In this document: positions 1 to 7,382 of the stretch, in pieces
How the letters are laid out: each line of letters starts with the position of its first letter
How positions within the stretch are numbered: position 1 is the first letter of the stretch
Origin: Achromobacter sp.
GTDB lineage: Bacteria > Pseudomonadota > Gammaproteobacteria > Burkholderiales > Burkholderiaceae_B
DNA length: 13,146 bases
Assembly (NCBI GenBank): GCA_003454835.1
Contig: DMTA01000267.1
Span: 1-13,146 of the forward strand
Reading direction: 5' to 3'
Made by a program: the position numbers and the translations under genes
The notes under the pieces: model-generated
Seen by the model: only the letters and a program-made list of their open reading frames with translations
The model's database searches: none
Told to the model about the DNA's origin: nothing

Positions 1-144
1 GAGCAGGGTGGTCTTGCCCGCTCCGTTCGGGCCGATGAGCGCGTGCAGCTCGCCGGGCCGGACCGACAGGTCGACGCCCTGCGTGGCTTGCACGGCGCCA
101 AAGGATTTCTGCAGGCCGCGGATTTCCAGTTTGGAATTCGTCAT
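1..144 (-). CDS. ABC transporter ATP-binding protein, LivG type (N-terminal part, cut by window edge)
   Basis: Only the first 48 codons are inside the window. They translate to a typical ABC ATPase start: an N-terminal beta strand ([14 protein letters not shown]) followed by the Walker A P-loop GPNGAGKTT near residues 38-46. The ATG at 144 overlaps the stop of the LivM-type permease by four bases (ATGA), so the two are translationally coupled. In this transporter class the protein would be one of two cytoplasmic ATPases (LivG/LivF) that power import through the LivH/LivM-type channel encoded just upstream. The GPNGAGKTT form and the position directly after LivM suggest LivG rather than LivF, but the Walker B and signature motifs lie outside the window. 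The substrate is inferred from the operon to be a hydroxylated aromatic acid. Confidence 0.9.
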   Translation of the reverse strand, partial: MTNSKLEIRGLQKSFGAVQATQGVDLSVRPGELHALIGPNGAGKTTLL

Positions 145-1256
145 TGCTTGCCTCCCGCCAGCCAGCCGTACACGCCGCGTTTGCCGAAGAGAACCACCAA
201 CACCAGCACGGGCCCCAGGATCAGCATCCAGTGCTCGGTCCAGCCGGTTGCTACCTGCTCCAGCCCCAGGTATACGGCCACGCCAAGCACGGGGCCGAAT
301 ATCGACCCCATGCCGCCCAGGATGACCATGGCCATCAGCTCGCCGGATTTCTGCCAGGCCGACATGTCCGGGCTGACGAAGAGCGCGTAGTTGGCCCACA
401 GCGCCCCGGCAAGCCCGGTTCCGGCAGCCGACAGCACGAACGCCGTGAGGCGATAGCGCAGCGGCGCGAGTCCTAGTGCGATGCTGCGGCGCGGATTCTG
501 CTTGATGCTTTGCAGTGCCATGCCAAAGGGCGAGTTGACGATGCGCCGGCACACGATGATCCAGAGGGTCATGAGCGCCAGGCACACGTAGTAGAAGGTG
601 GCCGGATCGTTCACATTCAGCCCCGGCAGCGTGTTGCGCGCATCAATCGACAGGCCGTCGTCGCCGCCGTAAATCATCAGCCCGACTAGGATGAAGTACA
701 GCATCTGCCCGAAGGCGAGCGTGATCATGATGAATTGCACGCCGGAGGTGCGCAGCGACAGAAAGCCCACTACCAGCCCGGCCAGCGCGGCAACCGCGAC
801 GGCGAGCGGCCACATGACCAGCGCGGCATTGCTGCCGCTCCAGCCAAAGATCGTCTCGCCCATGTTGACGTGGTGGGCAGCGATGCCGATAACGTAGCCG
901 CCCAGCCCGAAGAACGCGGCGTGGCCGAAGCTGACCATGGCGCCGTAGCCCAGGATCAGATCCAGGCTGACGGCCGCGATGGCGTAGATGAGAAAGCGCG
1001 TCATGAGATTGACGAGAAAGCTCTCGCCCGTGGCCGATGCGATGGCCGGCACCAGCACGAAGAGCAGCAGCCCGATTGCATTGACAACGACGCTGCGGGT
1101 GATGCGCAGTCTGCCAGTCGAGGAGGGGCGTGACACCGTCGACGCGCCGTCGCGGTCTGGGGCGGCCGCGCCTCCGGTGTCGGACACCGATGCGCGTACG
1201 AGACCGGTGTCAGATAGCGGCTCGGCAGCGGGATTCGTTGAAGTTGGTCTGGTCAT
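141..1256 (-). CDS. Branched-chain amino acid/aromatic acid-type ABC transporter permease, LivM type
   Basis: A 371-residue polytopic inner-membrane protein. It has the LivM hallmark [19 protein letters not shown] near residues 103-121, a cytoplasmic EAA-like loop ([17 protein letters not shown]) that would contact the ATPase, and many hydrophobic segments from about residue 57 to the end. It should form the channel with the LivH-type protein encoded upstream. I chose the ATG at 1256 because AGGAAAG lies 8 bases upstream and the LivH stop is at 1268-1270. A longer open frame runs back into livH, but it reads through LivH in another phase and is not real. The first 55 or so residues are hydrophilic, low in complexity and not part of the LivM fold. 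They include a twofold SDTG repeat (residues 15-30) encoded by a DNA palindrome described separately. The start is fairly secure, although the native protein may once have begun closer to residue 50. Confidence 0.92.
   Translation of the reverse strand: MTRPTSTNPAAEPLSDTGLVRASVSDTGGAAAPDRDGASTVSRPSSTGRLRITRSVVVNAIGLLLFVLVPAIASATGESFLVNLMTRFLIYAIAAVSLDLILGYGAMVSFGHAAFFGLGGYVIGIAAHHVNMGETIFGWSGSNAALVMWPLAVAVAALAGLVVGFLSLRTSGVQFIMITLAFGQMLYFILVGLMIYGGDDGLSIDARNTLPGLNVNDPATFYYVCLALMTLWIIVCRRIVNSPFGMALQSIKQNPRRSIALGLAPLRYRLTAFVLSAAGTGLAGALWANYALFVSPDMSAWQKSGELMAMVILGGMGSIFGPVLGVAVYLGLEQVATGWTEHWMLILGPVLVLVVLFGKRGVYGWLAGGKQ
1175..1216. repeat. Palindromic small repeat within the LivM N-terminal coding region
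   Basis: The + strand reads CGGTGTCGGACACCG at 1175-1189. This is a perfect 7-bp inverted repeat around one central base. A decayed second copy, CGGTGTCAGATAGCG, lies at 1205-1219 after a 15-bp linker, so the two left arms are identical and 30 bp apart. The element lies inside the livM reading frame and yields [16 protein letters not shown]. It looks like a short REP-like intergenic repeat that has been captured as coding sequence. That reading is inference, since this window has no other clear copy. Confidence 0.55.
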
Positions 1257-1267
1257 GAATATCTTTC

Positions 1268-2182
1268 CTATCGCTGGGCCGGCACAAGCCCGCGCGGCTT
1301 GAACAGCAGCACGATGGCCATCAGGATGTAGATGCTGGCCGACACGAGGCTCGAACTCGCGGAGTCCGAGAGCTCGGGCGGCAGCAGGCGCGACATCCAG
1401 AAGGGGATGTAGGCGCGCCCCAGCGCATCGGTCATGCCGATCATCAGCGATCCCACCAGCGCGCCGCGCACCGATCCCACGCCGCCCACCACGATGACGA
1501 CGAACGTGGTGATGAGAATGCGCTCGCCCATGCCGATCTCCACCGCCAGCAGGGGCGCGGCCATGACGCCCGCAAAGCCGCAGAGCAGGGCGCCCAGCGT
1601 GAAGATCAGGGTGAAGAGGCGTTGGATGTTCACGCCCAGCGCGTCGACCATTTCCCCGTCGTCGGCGCCCGCGCGCACCAGCATGCCGACCCGCGTGCGC
1701 GAGATCAGCAGCCACAGGCCCAGCGCGACGAACGCGCCCGCACCGATGAAGGCCAGCCGCATGATGGGATAGTTCAACCCGGGCAGGAGCGCGACGGATC
1801 CCGACAGGAAGGGCGGGATGTCCATGAAGGGCGGACTGCGGCCGAACAGCACGGTCACCAGTTCATTGGTGAACAGCGTGAGCCCCAACGTGGCCAGCAC
1901 CTGATCCAGGTGGTCTCGCCGGTACAGGTGGCGGATGACCAGCAGTTCGACGATCAGGCCGTACAGTGCCGCGCCCGCCAACGCGGCCAGCAGGGCGGCG
2001 AAGAACGACCCCGTGGAGGCTGCCGCACTGGCTGCGCAGAACGCGCCCACCATGTAGAACGAACCGTGCGTCAGGTTGATGACGTTCATGATGCCGAACA
2101 CCAGCGTCAAACCCGCCGACAACAAAAACAGCAAGGCGCTGTACTGCAGGCCGTTCAGGACCTGCTCCAGGAACATCAGCAT
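1268..2182 (-). CDS. Branched-chain amino acid/aromatic acid-type ABC transporter permease, LivH type
   Basis: A 304-residue integral membrane protein. The LivH signature GLTLVFGIMNVINLTHGSFYMVGA is split across residues 23-46. There is also a conserved cytoplasmic segment (RAGADDGEMVDALGVN) and the glycine-rich GGVGSVRGALVGSL near residue 235, all typical of the family. Length is normal. It would pair with the LivM-type permease to form the inner-membrane channel. I chose the ATG at 2182, preceded by AAGGAG at good spacing. A longer frame to 2311 exists, but it would overlap the substrate-binding protein gene and adds arginine-rich sequence with no family likeness. A loop near residues 265-280 (SRLLPPELSDSASSS) is longer than in amino acid permeases I know, and may be a small periplasmic insertion. 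The gene follows the receptor gene after a 79-bp gap holding a strong hairpin. Confidence 0.94.
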   Translation of the reverse strand: MLMFLEQVLNGLQYSALLFLLSAGLTLVFGIMNVINLTHGSFYMVGAFCAASAAASTGSFFAALLAALAGAALYGLIVELLVIRHLYRRDHLDQVLATLGLTLFTNELVTVLFGRSPPFMDIPPFLSGSVALLPGLNYPIMRLAFIGAGAFVALGLWLLISRTRVGMLVRAGADDGEMVDALGVNIQRLFTLIFTLGALLCGFAGVMAAPLLAVEIGMGERILITTFVVIVVGGVGSVRGALVGSLMIGMTDALGRAYIPFWMSRLLPPELSDSASSSLVSASIYILMAIVLLFKPRGLVPAQR

Positions 2183-2219
2183 TGCGACTCCTTCTTCGGA
2201 GAGCCGGTATGGCAAGGCC

Positions 2220-2248
2220 GCGCGGCGCCGGCGAGCCCGGCGCCGCGC
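2220..2248 (-). other. GC-rich stem-loop between ABC receptor and permease genes
   Basis: A perfect 12-bp inverted repeat (GCGCGGCGCCGG and its complement) flanks a 5-base loop at 2232-2236, in the 79-bp gap between the receptor stop (2262) and the LivH start (2182). No run of T follows on the transcribed strand, so it is not a classical intrinsic terminator. Such stems after a receptor gene commonly shield the upstream mRNA from 3' exonucleases or cause partial attenuation, giving more receptor than permease. That role is inferred from position. Confidence 0.7.
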
Positions 2249-2261
2249 ACCTCGTGCCGCG

Positions 2262-3440
2262 TCACGGCATCTTGCAATCCGCCGCGTGCACGTCGGTGTG
2301 ATCGCGGGCAAGCACCTTCATATTCTTGTAAACCAGCTTGCCGTCGGGACCGGCTTCAATGTGCAGCAGATACCAGTCCTGGATGGGGTGCTGGTTCGAG
2401 CCGAACTTGAACTTGCCGCGCACGCTGGGAAAGTCGGCGCGCCGCAGGGCATTTCGGAAGTCGTCGGGCTTGCCGGTGATGTCGCCGTTCACGGCTTTCA
2501 ACGCGGAGCCGATCAGATTGGCGGTGTCATAGGCCTGGGCCGCATAGGCGGTCGGCGCGCGGTTGTAGGCCTTGGTGAAGGCTTCGACGAAGTGCTTGCT
2601 CTGCGGGTTGTCCAGGTCGGCGCTCCACAGCGAACTCAGGTAAAAGCCCTTGCCCGCGGTGCCGGTGGCGGCCAGCATGCGATCGTCCATCGAGTAGATG
2701 GGCGTGATCATCTTGATCTTGTCCGCCAGGCCCGAGTTCGCAAACTGCTTCGTCAGGTTGATGCCTGCGCCGCCGGGATGGAACTGGAAGATGGCGTCGG
2801 GGTTGAGCGAGCGAATGCGCGCCAGCTCCACCGAGAAGTCGGCCTGCTCGAGCTTGGTGTAGATCTCGTCGGCGATCTCGCCTTTGTACGTGCGCTTGAA
2901 GCCGGCAATGGCGTCGCGGCCGGCCTGGTAGTTTGGCGCCATGATGACCACTCGCTTGGCGCCCAGCTCGTTGGCCGCCATGCCGGCGGTGTCGGCGTAC
3001 GAGTCGTTCTGGAACGCCACCGAGAAATAATTGGGATTGCAGGCCTTGCCCGCGAAGTTGGACGGGCCGGCGTTCAGACTGACGTAGAAGGCGCCGGCGT
3101 TCAGCACAGTGGGTCCGACGGCGGCCATGACGTTCGAGAAGTTGATGCCGGTGAACAGACGCACGCCGCCCTGCACCATCTTGTCGGCGATCTGCTTGGC
3201 GTTGGCGGGCTTGAGCGCATCGTCCTCGACGCGCACGTTGACCGGCACGCCGCCCAGCTTGCCGCCGCCTTCCTTGACGGCCAGCATGAAGGCGTCACGC
3301 TCGTCCTCGCCGATGTAGCCGGCGGGCGTGGACAGCGTGCCGATGAATCCGATGTCCACGGGTTTTTGCTGCGCGCTGGCCGCGTACGAGGCCAATGACA
3401 GCATGACGGCGGCCGCGCTGCGGATGGTGCTTATGTGCAT
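2262..3440 (-). CDS. Periplasmic substrate-binding protein of the branched-chain amino acid/aromatic acid ABC transporter
   Basis: A 392-residue secreted receptor. The signal peptide covers residues 1-23, with a probable cleavage after ASA (QQKPVDIG follows). The mature part starts with the type I periplasmic-binding fold seen in LivJ/LivK and in aromatic-acid receptors: a first strand VDIGFIGTLS, a helix rich in conserved acidic residues (GEDERDAFMLAVKEGGG), and a later KRVVIMAPNYQAGRDAIAGFKRTY segment. It should bind the substrate in the periplasm and deliver it to the LivH/LivM-type channel encoded next. The ATG at 3440 follows GAGGAGA seven bases upstream, a strong ribosome site. Context next to 3-hydroxybenzoate hydroxylase suggests a hydroxybenzoate or related aromatic acid as ligand, but specificity cannot be read from the sequence. 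An amino acid ligand remains possible. Confidence 0.93.
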   Translation of the reverse strand: MHISTIRSAAAVMLSLASYAASAQQKPVDIGFIGTLSTPAGYIGEDERDAFMLAVKEGGGKLGGVPVNVRVEDDALKPANAKQIADKMVQGGVRLFTGINFSNVMAAVGPTVLNAGAFYVSLNAGPSNFAGKACNPNYFSVAFQNDSYADTAGMAANELGAKRVVIMAPNYQAGRDAIAGFKRTYKGEIADEIYTKLEQADFSVELARIRSLNPDAIFQFHPGGAGINLTKQFANSGLADKIKMITPIYSMDDRMLAATGTAGKGFYLSSLWSADLDNPQSKHFVEAFTKAYNRAPTAYAAQAYDTANLIGSALKAVNGDITGKPDDFRNALRRADFPSVRGKFKFGSNQHPIQDWYLLHIEAGPDGKLVYKNMKVLARDHTDVHAADCKMP

Positions 3441-3503
3441 GGTTGTCTCCTCTTGTATTGATGCTTGTATGCCGGATGCTCTTTGGCAAGCGGCGTTTTC
3501 CCT

Positions 3504-3605
3504 GCCGTGTCTGTTGCTGCGACTATTGCTGCCCCTATTGCTGCGTCATTTTCTGCATCTTTTGCCGCGTCCTTCATTGCCGCGCGGTTTGCCGCGCCGG
3601 CTATT
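3504..3605. repeat. Degenerate 12-bp (with 15-bp variants) tandem repeat array
   Basis: On the + strand the gap reads as eight consecutive units with consensus close to GCTGCGTCTATT. Units begin at 3504, 3516, 3528, 3540, 3552, 3564, 3579 and 3591; those at 3564 and 3591 are 15 bp. All lengths are multiples of three. The last unit includes the TAG stop of the upstream hydroxylase gene (3601-3603). Two further units carry TAG in the same phase. On + the array would read as an Ala/Ile/Ser-rich peptide and on - as an Ala/Asp/Lys-rich one, but neither has a convincing start or ribosome site. Confidence 0.65.
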
Positions 3606-4824
3606 GGGGCGCGCTTCCCGCCAGACAGTTCTCCACCTTCCACCCATACAGCCACTGCAGTGCGTCATAGAACTGGGCCTGGCTGCGTCCCGTCCACAGC
3701 ATGTTGCGCACGGTGCGCTCCACGCCGCGCGCGTGATAGAGCCTGCCCATTTCGCGTGTGGACCACACCACGCGCGCACTGCGCGGGATGCGGACCGATT
3801 CGTACAACCGGAAGGCGGCGGGCAGGTCGTGCTCGCACTGCCTGATGGCCTCGCCCAGTGTCACGGCGTCTTCCAGCGCCATGCAGGCGCCCTGGGCCAT
3901 GTATTGCGTCATGGGATGCGCGGCATCGCCCAGGATCGTGACGCGGCCCACGCCCCACCGTTCCACCGGCTCGCGATCGGCAGTCGCCCAGCGCTTCCAG
4001 GAGGTCGGACGGTCCAGCATCTGATGCGGCGTGGGGTGAATGCCCTGGAAGTAGGACAGCACTTCGTCCTTGCTGCCTTCCCGCACACCCCATTCTTCCT
4101 GCTCGCGGCTATGGAAGGTGACGACCAGGTTGTATTGCTGCCCGCCGCGCAGCGGGTAGTGCACCAGGTGGCAATGCGGACCGGCCCACAGCACGGGGGC
4201 GTTGATGCGCAGCTCGCGGGGCATGTTTTCCTCTTCGACCACCGCGCGGTAGACAACGTGACCCGTCACGCGCGCCGGATCGCCCACCATGCGCTCGCGG
4301 ATCACGGACTTGACTCCGTCGGCGCCCACCACGGCGTCGGCGCGGTAGCGATTGCCCTGTGTGTCCACGACTTCCACGCCGTGGTCGTCCTGCGTCATGC
4401 TGGCGATCTGCGTGGACGTGCGGAACTGGATCAGCGGGTCCTGCTGCACGGCTTCCAGAATGGACAGATGGATGTCGGCGCGATGAATCACCGCGTACGG
4501 GCCGCCAAAGCGCGCGCGGAACGCCTCCCCGGTGTCGATGCGCACGACTTCCTTGGCATCCACCGCATCCATCATGATGATGTGCTCGGTGAAGACGGCG
4601 CGTTCGCGTGCCGTGCGGCCCAATCCCAGGGCATCCAACGCCGCGAAGGCATTGGGTCCGAGCTGGATGCCGGCGCCGATCTCGCCGATGTGCGCGGCCT
4701 GCTCCAGCATTTGCACGGCAATGCCCTGCCGTGTCAGCGCCAGAGCGGCCGCCAGCCCGCCGATGCCGCCGCCCACGACGATCACGGTTTGCGTGTTCGG
4801 GTTTGCAGCCTGGTTCGTAGTCAT
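3601..4824 (-). CDS. nagX: 3-hydroxybenzoate 6-hydroxylase (FAD-dependent monooxygenase)
   Basis: A 407-residue group A flavin monooxygenase, predicted to convert 3-hydroxybenzoate to gentisate using NADH and O2. Visible motifs are the Rossmann GGGIGG at 18-23, the DG motif GADG at 167-170, and the GD motif (ILGDAAHP) with GD at 299-300. From memory, the Rhodococcus enzyme uses His213, Tyr217 and Gln301. Here His219, Tyr223 and Gln307 match all three with a constant offset of six, which supports this call over plain salicylate 1-hydroxylase. The C-terminus has the YDALQWLYGW segment usual in this subgroup. It lies 16 bp after the FAD oxidoreductase stop with only a weak ribosome site (GAG), so it probably depends on coupled translation. 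Its product feeds the gentisate dioxygenase encoded first in the operon. Salicylate hydroxylase is the main alternative, but no catechol-pathway gene is present. Confidence 0.87.
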   Translation of the reverse strand: MTTNQAANPNTQTVIVVGGGIGGLAAALALTRQGIAVQMLEQAAHIGEIGAGIQLGPNAFAALDALGLGRTARERAVFTEHIIMMDAVDAKEVVRIDTGEAFRARFGGPYAVIHRADIHLSILEAVQQDPLIQFRTSTQIASMTQDDHGVEVVDTQGNRYRADAVVGADGVKSVIRERMVGDPARVTGHVVYRAVVEEENMPRELRINAPVLWAGPHCHLVHYPLRGGQQYNLVVTFHSREQEEWGVREGSKDEVLSYFQGIHPTPHQMLDRPTSWKRWATADREPVERWGVGRVTILGDAAHPMTQYMAQGACMALEDAVTLGEAIRQCEHDLPAAFRLYESVRIPRSARVVWSTREMGRLYHARGVERTVRNMLWTGRSQAQFYDALQWLYGWKVENCLAGSAPQ

Positions 4825-4840
4825 GTCGGAATCTCGCGGG

Positions 4841-6193
4841 TCAGTCGCGGCCGCCCAGAAAGGCGCCCTGTTGCGTCAATTGCGCCTGCAGCGCGGGAAT
4901 GGAAATGTCGCCGGGCGAGATGCCGTCACGCAGCGCCATCGCCGATGCGGCGCCGGCGGCCTCGCCCATGACAAAGCAGCTGCCACTCACGCGCGCCGCG
5001 GATTGGCCTTCGTGCGTCATCGACGCGCAGCGGCCGGCCACCAGCACGTTGGTGGCCACGCCCGGGCCGCGTCGCGGCACCATCATGCGAAAGGGCAGCT
5101 GGTTGTAGCCGCGCGATTCGGGGATGGGGGGCCAGACCCACTTCACGTCGCCCGCCGTGTGCATTTCCAGCGGCCAGCCGTTCACGCCGATGCTGTCCGG
5201 GAAGTCCGCGCAGCCCAGCACGTGCTCCCGCGTCAGCACGGCTTCGCCCACGATGCGGCGGGTCTCGCGGATGCCGAGCTGCGGCGCGATGTCCAGCACA
5301 TAGGCTTGTTCAAACCCGGGCACTTTGGCGCGCAGGAACGCCAGGTAGTTCATGATCTGCCGGCGCCCTTCCAGCTCGCCGGCCGACAGGGACTCCGCGT
5401 TGGTGCCGTCCGCCGCGCTGCCGTCCGCGTTGGCAAGCTGGGTGACGTTGACGCGCCATTCGTAATCGTGCTTTTGCGGGCGAACGATTGCGCCCTTGCG
5501 CGGGAACGTGAATTCGCCGCTGGCCGCGGCCTCGTCCATCAGCGTGGGAATGGTCTTCCATGCTTCCTGTGCGCGCACCCCGTCCACGTTGCCCACCTTG
5601 AACATCAGTGTGGGGTAGAGCATATGGCCGAGCGCGTCGCCTTTTTCAAAGGGCAGGCCGCCCCATTGCGCAATGTCGGCATCCCCCGAGCAGTCAATGA
5701 AGATCTTTGCGCGGACGGCGCAGCGGCCGGACTTGGTTTCCAGAAACAGCGCATCGACGCGGCCCTGGTCGTCGCGCGTCAAACCCGTGGCCAGCGCATG
5801 AAACAGCACCTGCGCGCCGCTGTCCTGCACCAGGCCATCGGCCGCGCACTTGAAGGCCGAGATGTCGTAGGCCTGGGCGTGGATCTTGCCCAGGATCAGA
5901 TGCGGATCGTTCAGCCCGTCCATTGCGCGCATGCGATCCAGCAGGTCGTCGGTCATGCCGTGCACCACCTGCCGGATCTCGCCGTGGATATTGGCGTGCA
6001 GTCCGCAGAAGTTGGATACGCCGGCAGCGGTGCCCATGCCGCCCAGGAAGCCGTAACGCTCCACCAGCAGCACGCTTGCACCGTTGCGCGCGGCGCTTGC
6101 CGCCGCCAGCACGCCTGCGGGTCCACCGCCCAGGACGACGACCTCGTACTCGCCATACAGCGGCACCTGACGGGCGGGTTCGTTGATGACCAT
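4841..6193 (-). CDS. FAD-dependent oxidoreductase of the FAD_oxidored (PF12831-like) family, substrate unknown
   Basis: A 450-residue flavoprotein. It has an N-terminal dinucleotide-binding GGGPAG at 22-27, an ERYGFLGGMGTAAGV segment at 45-59, the CSGDADIA motif at 168-175, LGIRETRRIVGE at 306-317, and a C-terminal FAD-contact region (GRCASMTHEGQSAARVSGSC) from 387. These are typical of the family that includes putative dehydrogenases and fumarate reductase/succinate dehydrogenase-like flavoproteins. It is not related to the two group A monooxygenases beside it. The ATG at 6193 has AAGGAG six bases upstream. The frame stays open upstream to 6331 through a tandem repeat, adding a Gly/Pro/Ser-rich stretch, but that part lacks family likeness and a good ribosome site. 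No signal peptide was seen, so it is probably cytoplasmic. Its reaction in hydroxybenzoate metabolism is not known to me. Confidence 0.85.
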   Translation of the reverse strand: MVINEPARQVPLYGEYEVVVLGGGPAGVLAAASAARNGASVLLVERYGFLGGMGTAAGVSNFCGLHANIHGEIRQVVHGMTDDLLDRMRAMDGLNDPHLILGKIHAQAYDISAFKCAADGLVQDSGAQVLFHALATGLTRDDQGRVDALFLETKSGRCAVRAKIFIDCSGDADIAQWGGLPFEKGDALGHMLYPTLMFKVGNVDGVRAQEAWKTIPTLMDEAAASGEFTFPRKGAIVRPQKHDYEWRVNVTQLANADGSAADGTNAESLSAGELEGRRQIMNYLAFLRAKVPGFEQAYVLDIAPQLGIRETRRIVGEAVLTREHVLGCADFPDSIGVNGWPLEMHTAGDVKWVWPPIPESRGYNQLPFRMMVPRRGPGVATNVLVAGRCASMTHEGQSAARVSGSCFVMGEAAGAASAMALRDGISPGDISIPALQAQLTQQGAFLGGRD

Positions 6194-6238
6194 CTGACTC
6201 TCCTTGCTTTCATTGCGGCCGACGCGCGGCCTCCGTGC

Positions 6239-6352
6239 TAGCCCGCTTGATGGCCCACTTAATGGCCCGCTTATTCGTCCACTTGTTGGCCCACTTGTTG
6301 GCCCACGCGCTGGCCTACTTCCTGCCCGCATATTGGCCCTCTCATGGGCGGC
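6239..6352. repeat. Degenerate 12-bp tandem repeat array
   Basis: On the + strand seven clear 12-bp units begin at 6239, 6251, 6263, 6275, 6287, 6299 and 6311, with consensus TGGCCCACTTGT. Shorter, decayed units follow at 6323 and 6334 (11 bp each) and near 6345. The array fills most of the 163-bp gap between the stop of the upstream Bug receptor (6357-6359) and the start of the FAD oxidoreductase (6193). Because 12 is divisible by three, all frames through it stay open, and on the - strand one reads as GPTS-like tetrapeptides leading in frame into the oxidoreductase. I regard it as non-coding. Confidence 0.75.
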
Positions 6353-6356
6353 CCTC

Positions 6357-7382
6357 TTACTGACCCTTGATGCCCAGCTTCTTGATGAGCGGCTCCCAGC
6401 GTTTCAACTCGTCATCCATGTAGCCGCGGAATTGCGCGGGCGTGTCGCCCACCGGATCCATGAATTGCGCCTGCAGCCGCTTGGCGACCTCCGGATCGCG
6501 AATCGCCTGGATCAGCGCGTCCGACAGCTTCTTCTGCACGTCGGCGGACGTCTTGGACGACACCACGAAGCCGATCCACGCCGAGCCTTCGATGCCTTGA
6601 ACGCCCACTTCCGCCAGCGTTGGAATGTCGGGCAGCAGCGCAGACCGCTTGGAAGACGTCACCGCCAGCGCCTTCAGCCGGCCATCTTTCACCATGGGCA
6701 TCACCGCGATGGGCGGCAGCGCGGCAAACTGCGTGTCGCCCGACAGCAGCGAGGTCAGCGCCGCCGGCGACGACGGGTAGGGGACGTGCGTGGCGCGTGC
6801 GCCGATCTGCTGCAGCAGCAGTTCCACGGCCAGATGCGACACCGTGCCCGCGCCCGGCGACGGGAAGTTGTACTTGTCCGGATTCTCCTTCAGCGCGTCC
6901 AGCAACTGGCCGATGTTGCCGATGCCCGCAGACGCGGGCACTACAAGCACGTTGGGCTGATGCACCGCCAGCGTCAGCGGCGCCAGGTCCGTGGCGGGTG
7001 CGTAGGGCAGCTTGTCGAACAGCAGCGTGTTGTTCACGAGCGGACCGATGATCGACACGCCAAAGGTGTAGCCGTCGGGCTTGGCGTTGGCGATGGCGAA
7101 CGTGCCGATGTTGCCGCTGGCGCCCGGCTTGTTCTCCACGACGATGGTCTGGCCCAGGATTGCGCCGGCCTTCTCGCTGACGATGCGGGCCACCTGATCG
7201 GGGCTGGATCCCGGGCCGAACGGCACCACGGCCTTGAGTGGCTGCGCCGGCCAGGCGTCGGCGGCGGTTGCGGTAGTGGTCGCGGCCAGCGGCGCAAGCA
7301 CGGCAAGGCTTACCGCCACGGCGCGTGCCACAAGACGTCGCGCCACCGCGCGGCCAGGCTGCAAGGTCGAAGCTTCAAGCAT
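6357..7382 (-). CDS. Bug/TctC-family periplasmic substrate-binding protein (second copy)
   Basis: A 341-residue secreted receptor of the tripartite tricarboxylate transporter (TTT) family. It has a long arginine-rich N-terminus (RRLVAR at 15-20), a hydrophobic core, and probable cleavage near residue 40 (TATA before ADAWPAQP). Mature Bug motifs are WPAQPLKAVVPFGPGSSPD, VVENKPGASGNIG and a later LPDIPTLAEVG. The fold usually binds carboxylates through two bridging waters. The ATG at 7382 lies inside the end of the upstream mutase gene (8-bp overlap) with GGGAGA just ahead of it, so the two are coupled. No TctA or TctB membrane partner occurs in the window, as is common for orphan Bugs in Bordetella-like genomes, where they may also act in sensing. 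The ligand is unknown; an aromatic acid is a reasonable guess from context. Confidence 0.9.
   Translation of the reverse strand: MLEASTLQPGRAVARRLVARAVAVSLAVLAPLAATTTATAADAWPAQPLKAVVPFGPGSSPDQVARIVSEKAGAILGQTIVVENKPGASGNIGTFAIANAKPDGYTFGVSIIGPLVNNTLLFDKLPYAPATDLAPLTLAVHQPNVLVVPASAGIGNIGQLLDALKENPDKYNFPSPGAGTVSHLAVELLLQQIGARATHVPYPSSPAALTSLLSGDTQFAALPPIAVMPMVKDGRLKALAVTSSKRSALLPDIPTLAEVGVQGIEGSAWIGFVVSSKTSADVQKKLSDALIQAIRDPEVAKRLQAQFMDPVGDTPAQFRGYMDDELKRWEPLIKKLGIKGQ

Noticed and set aside
1257..1715. LivM starting far upstream, inside livH.
   Set aside because: It would read through most of the LivH gene in a different phase as arginine/histidine-rich sequence; the ATG at 1256 has its own ribosome site.
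3504..3605. CRISPR array.
   Set aside because: Units are 12-15 bp, contiguous and degenerate with no unique spacers, and no cas genes are present; the same holds for 6239-6352.
3431..3655. A 74-residue Ala/Asp/Lys-rich minus-strand ORF across the hydroxylase-receptor gap.
   Set aside because: Its composition follows from the 12-bp array, it overlaps the hydroxylase 3' end in another frame, and its start has no convincing ribosome site.
2076..6241. Very long open frames on the + strand (including 2076-3398, 3328-4971 and 4532-6241).
   Set aside because: They lie opposite well-supported minus-strand genes, have His/Arg/Ala-rich translations with no family motifs, and are expected from GC-rich codon use.
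6194..6331. A 46-residue N-terminal extension of the FAD oxidoreductase through the 12-bp array.
   Set aside because: The extension is a repeat-driven Gly/Pro/Ser stretch with no good ribosome site, while the ATG at 6193 has AAGGAG at correct spacing just before the conserved fold.
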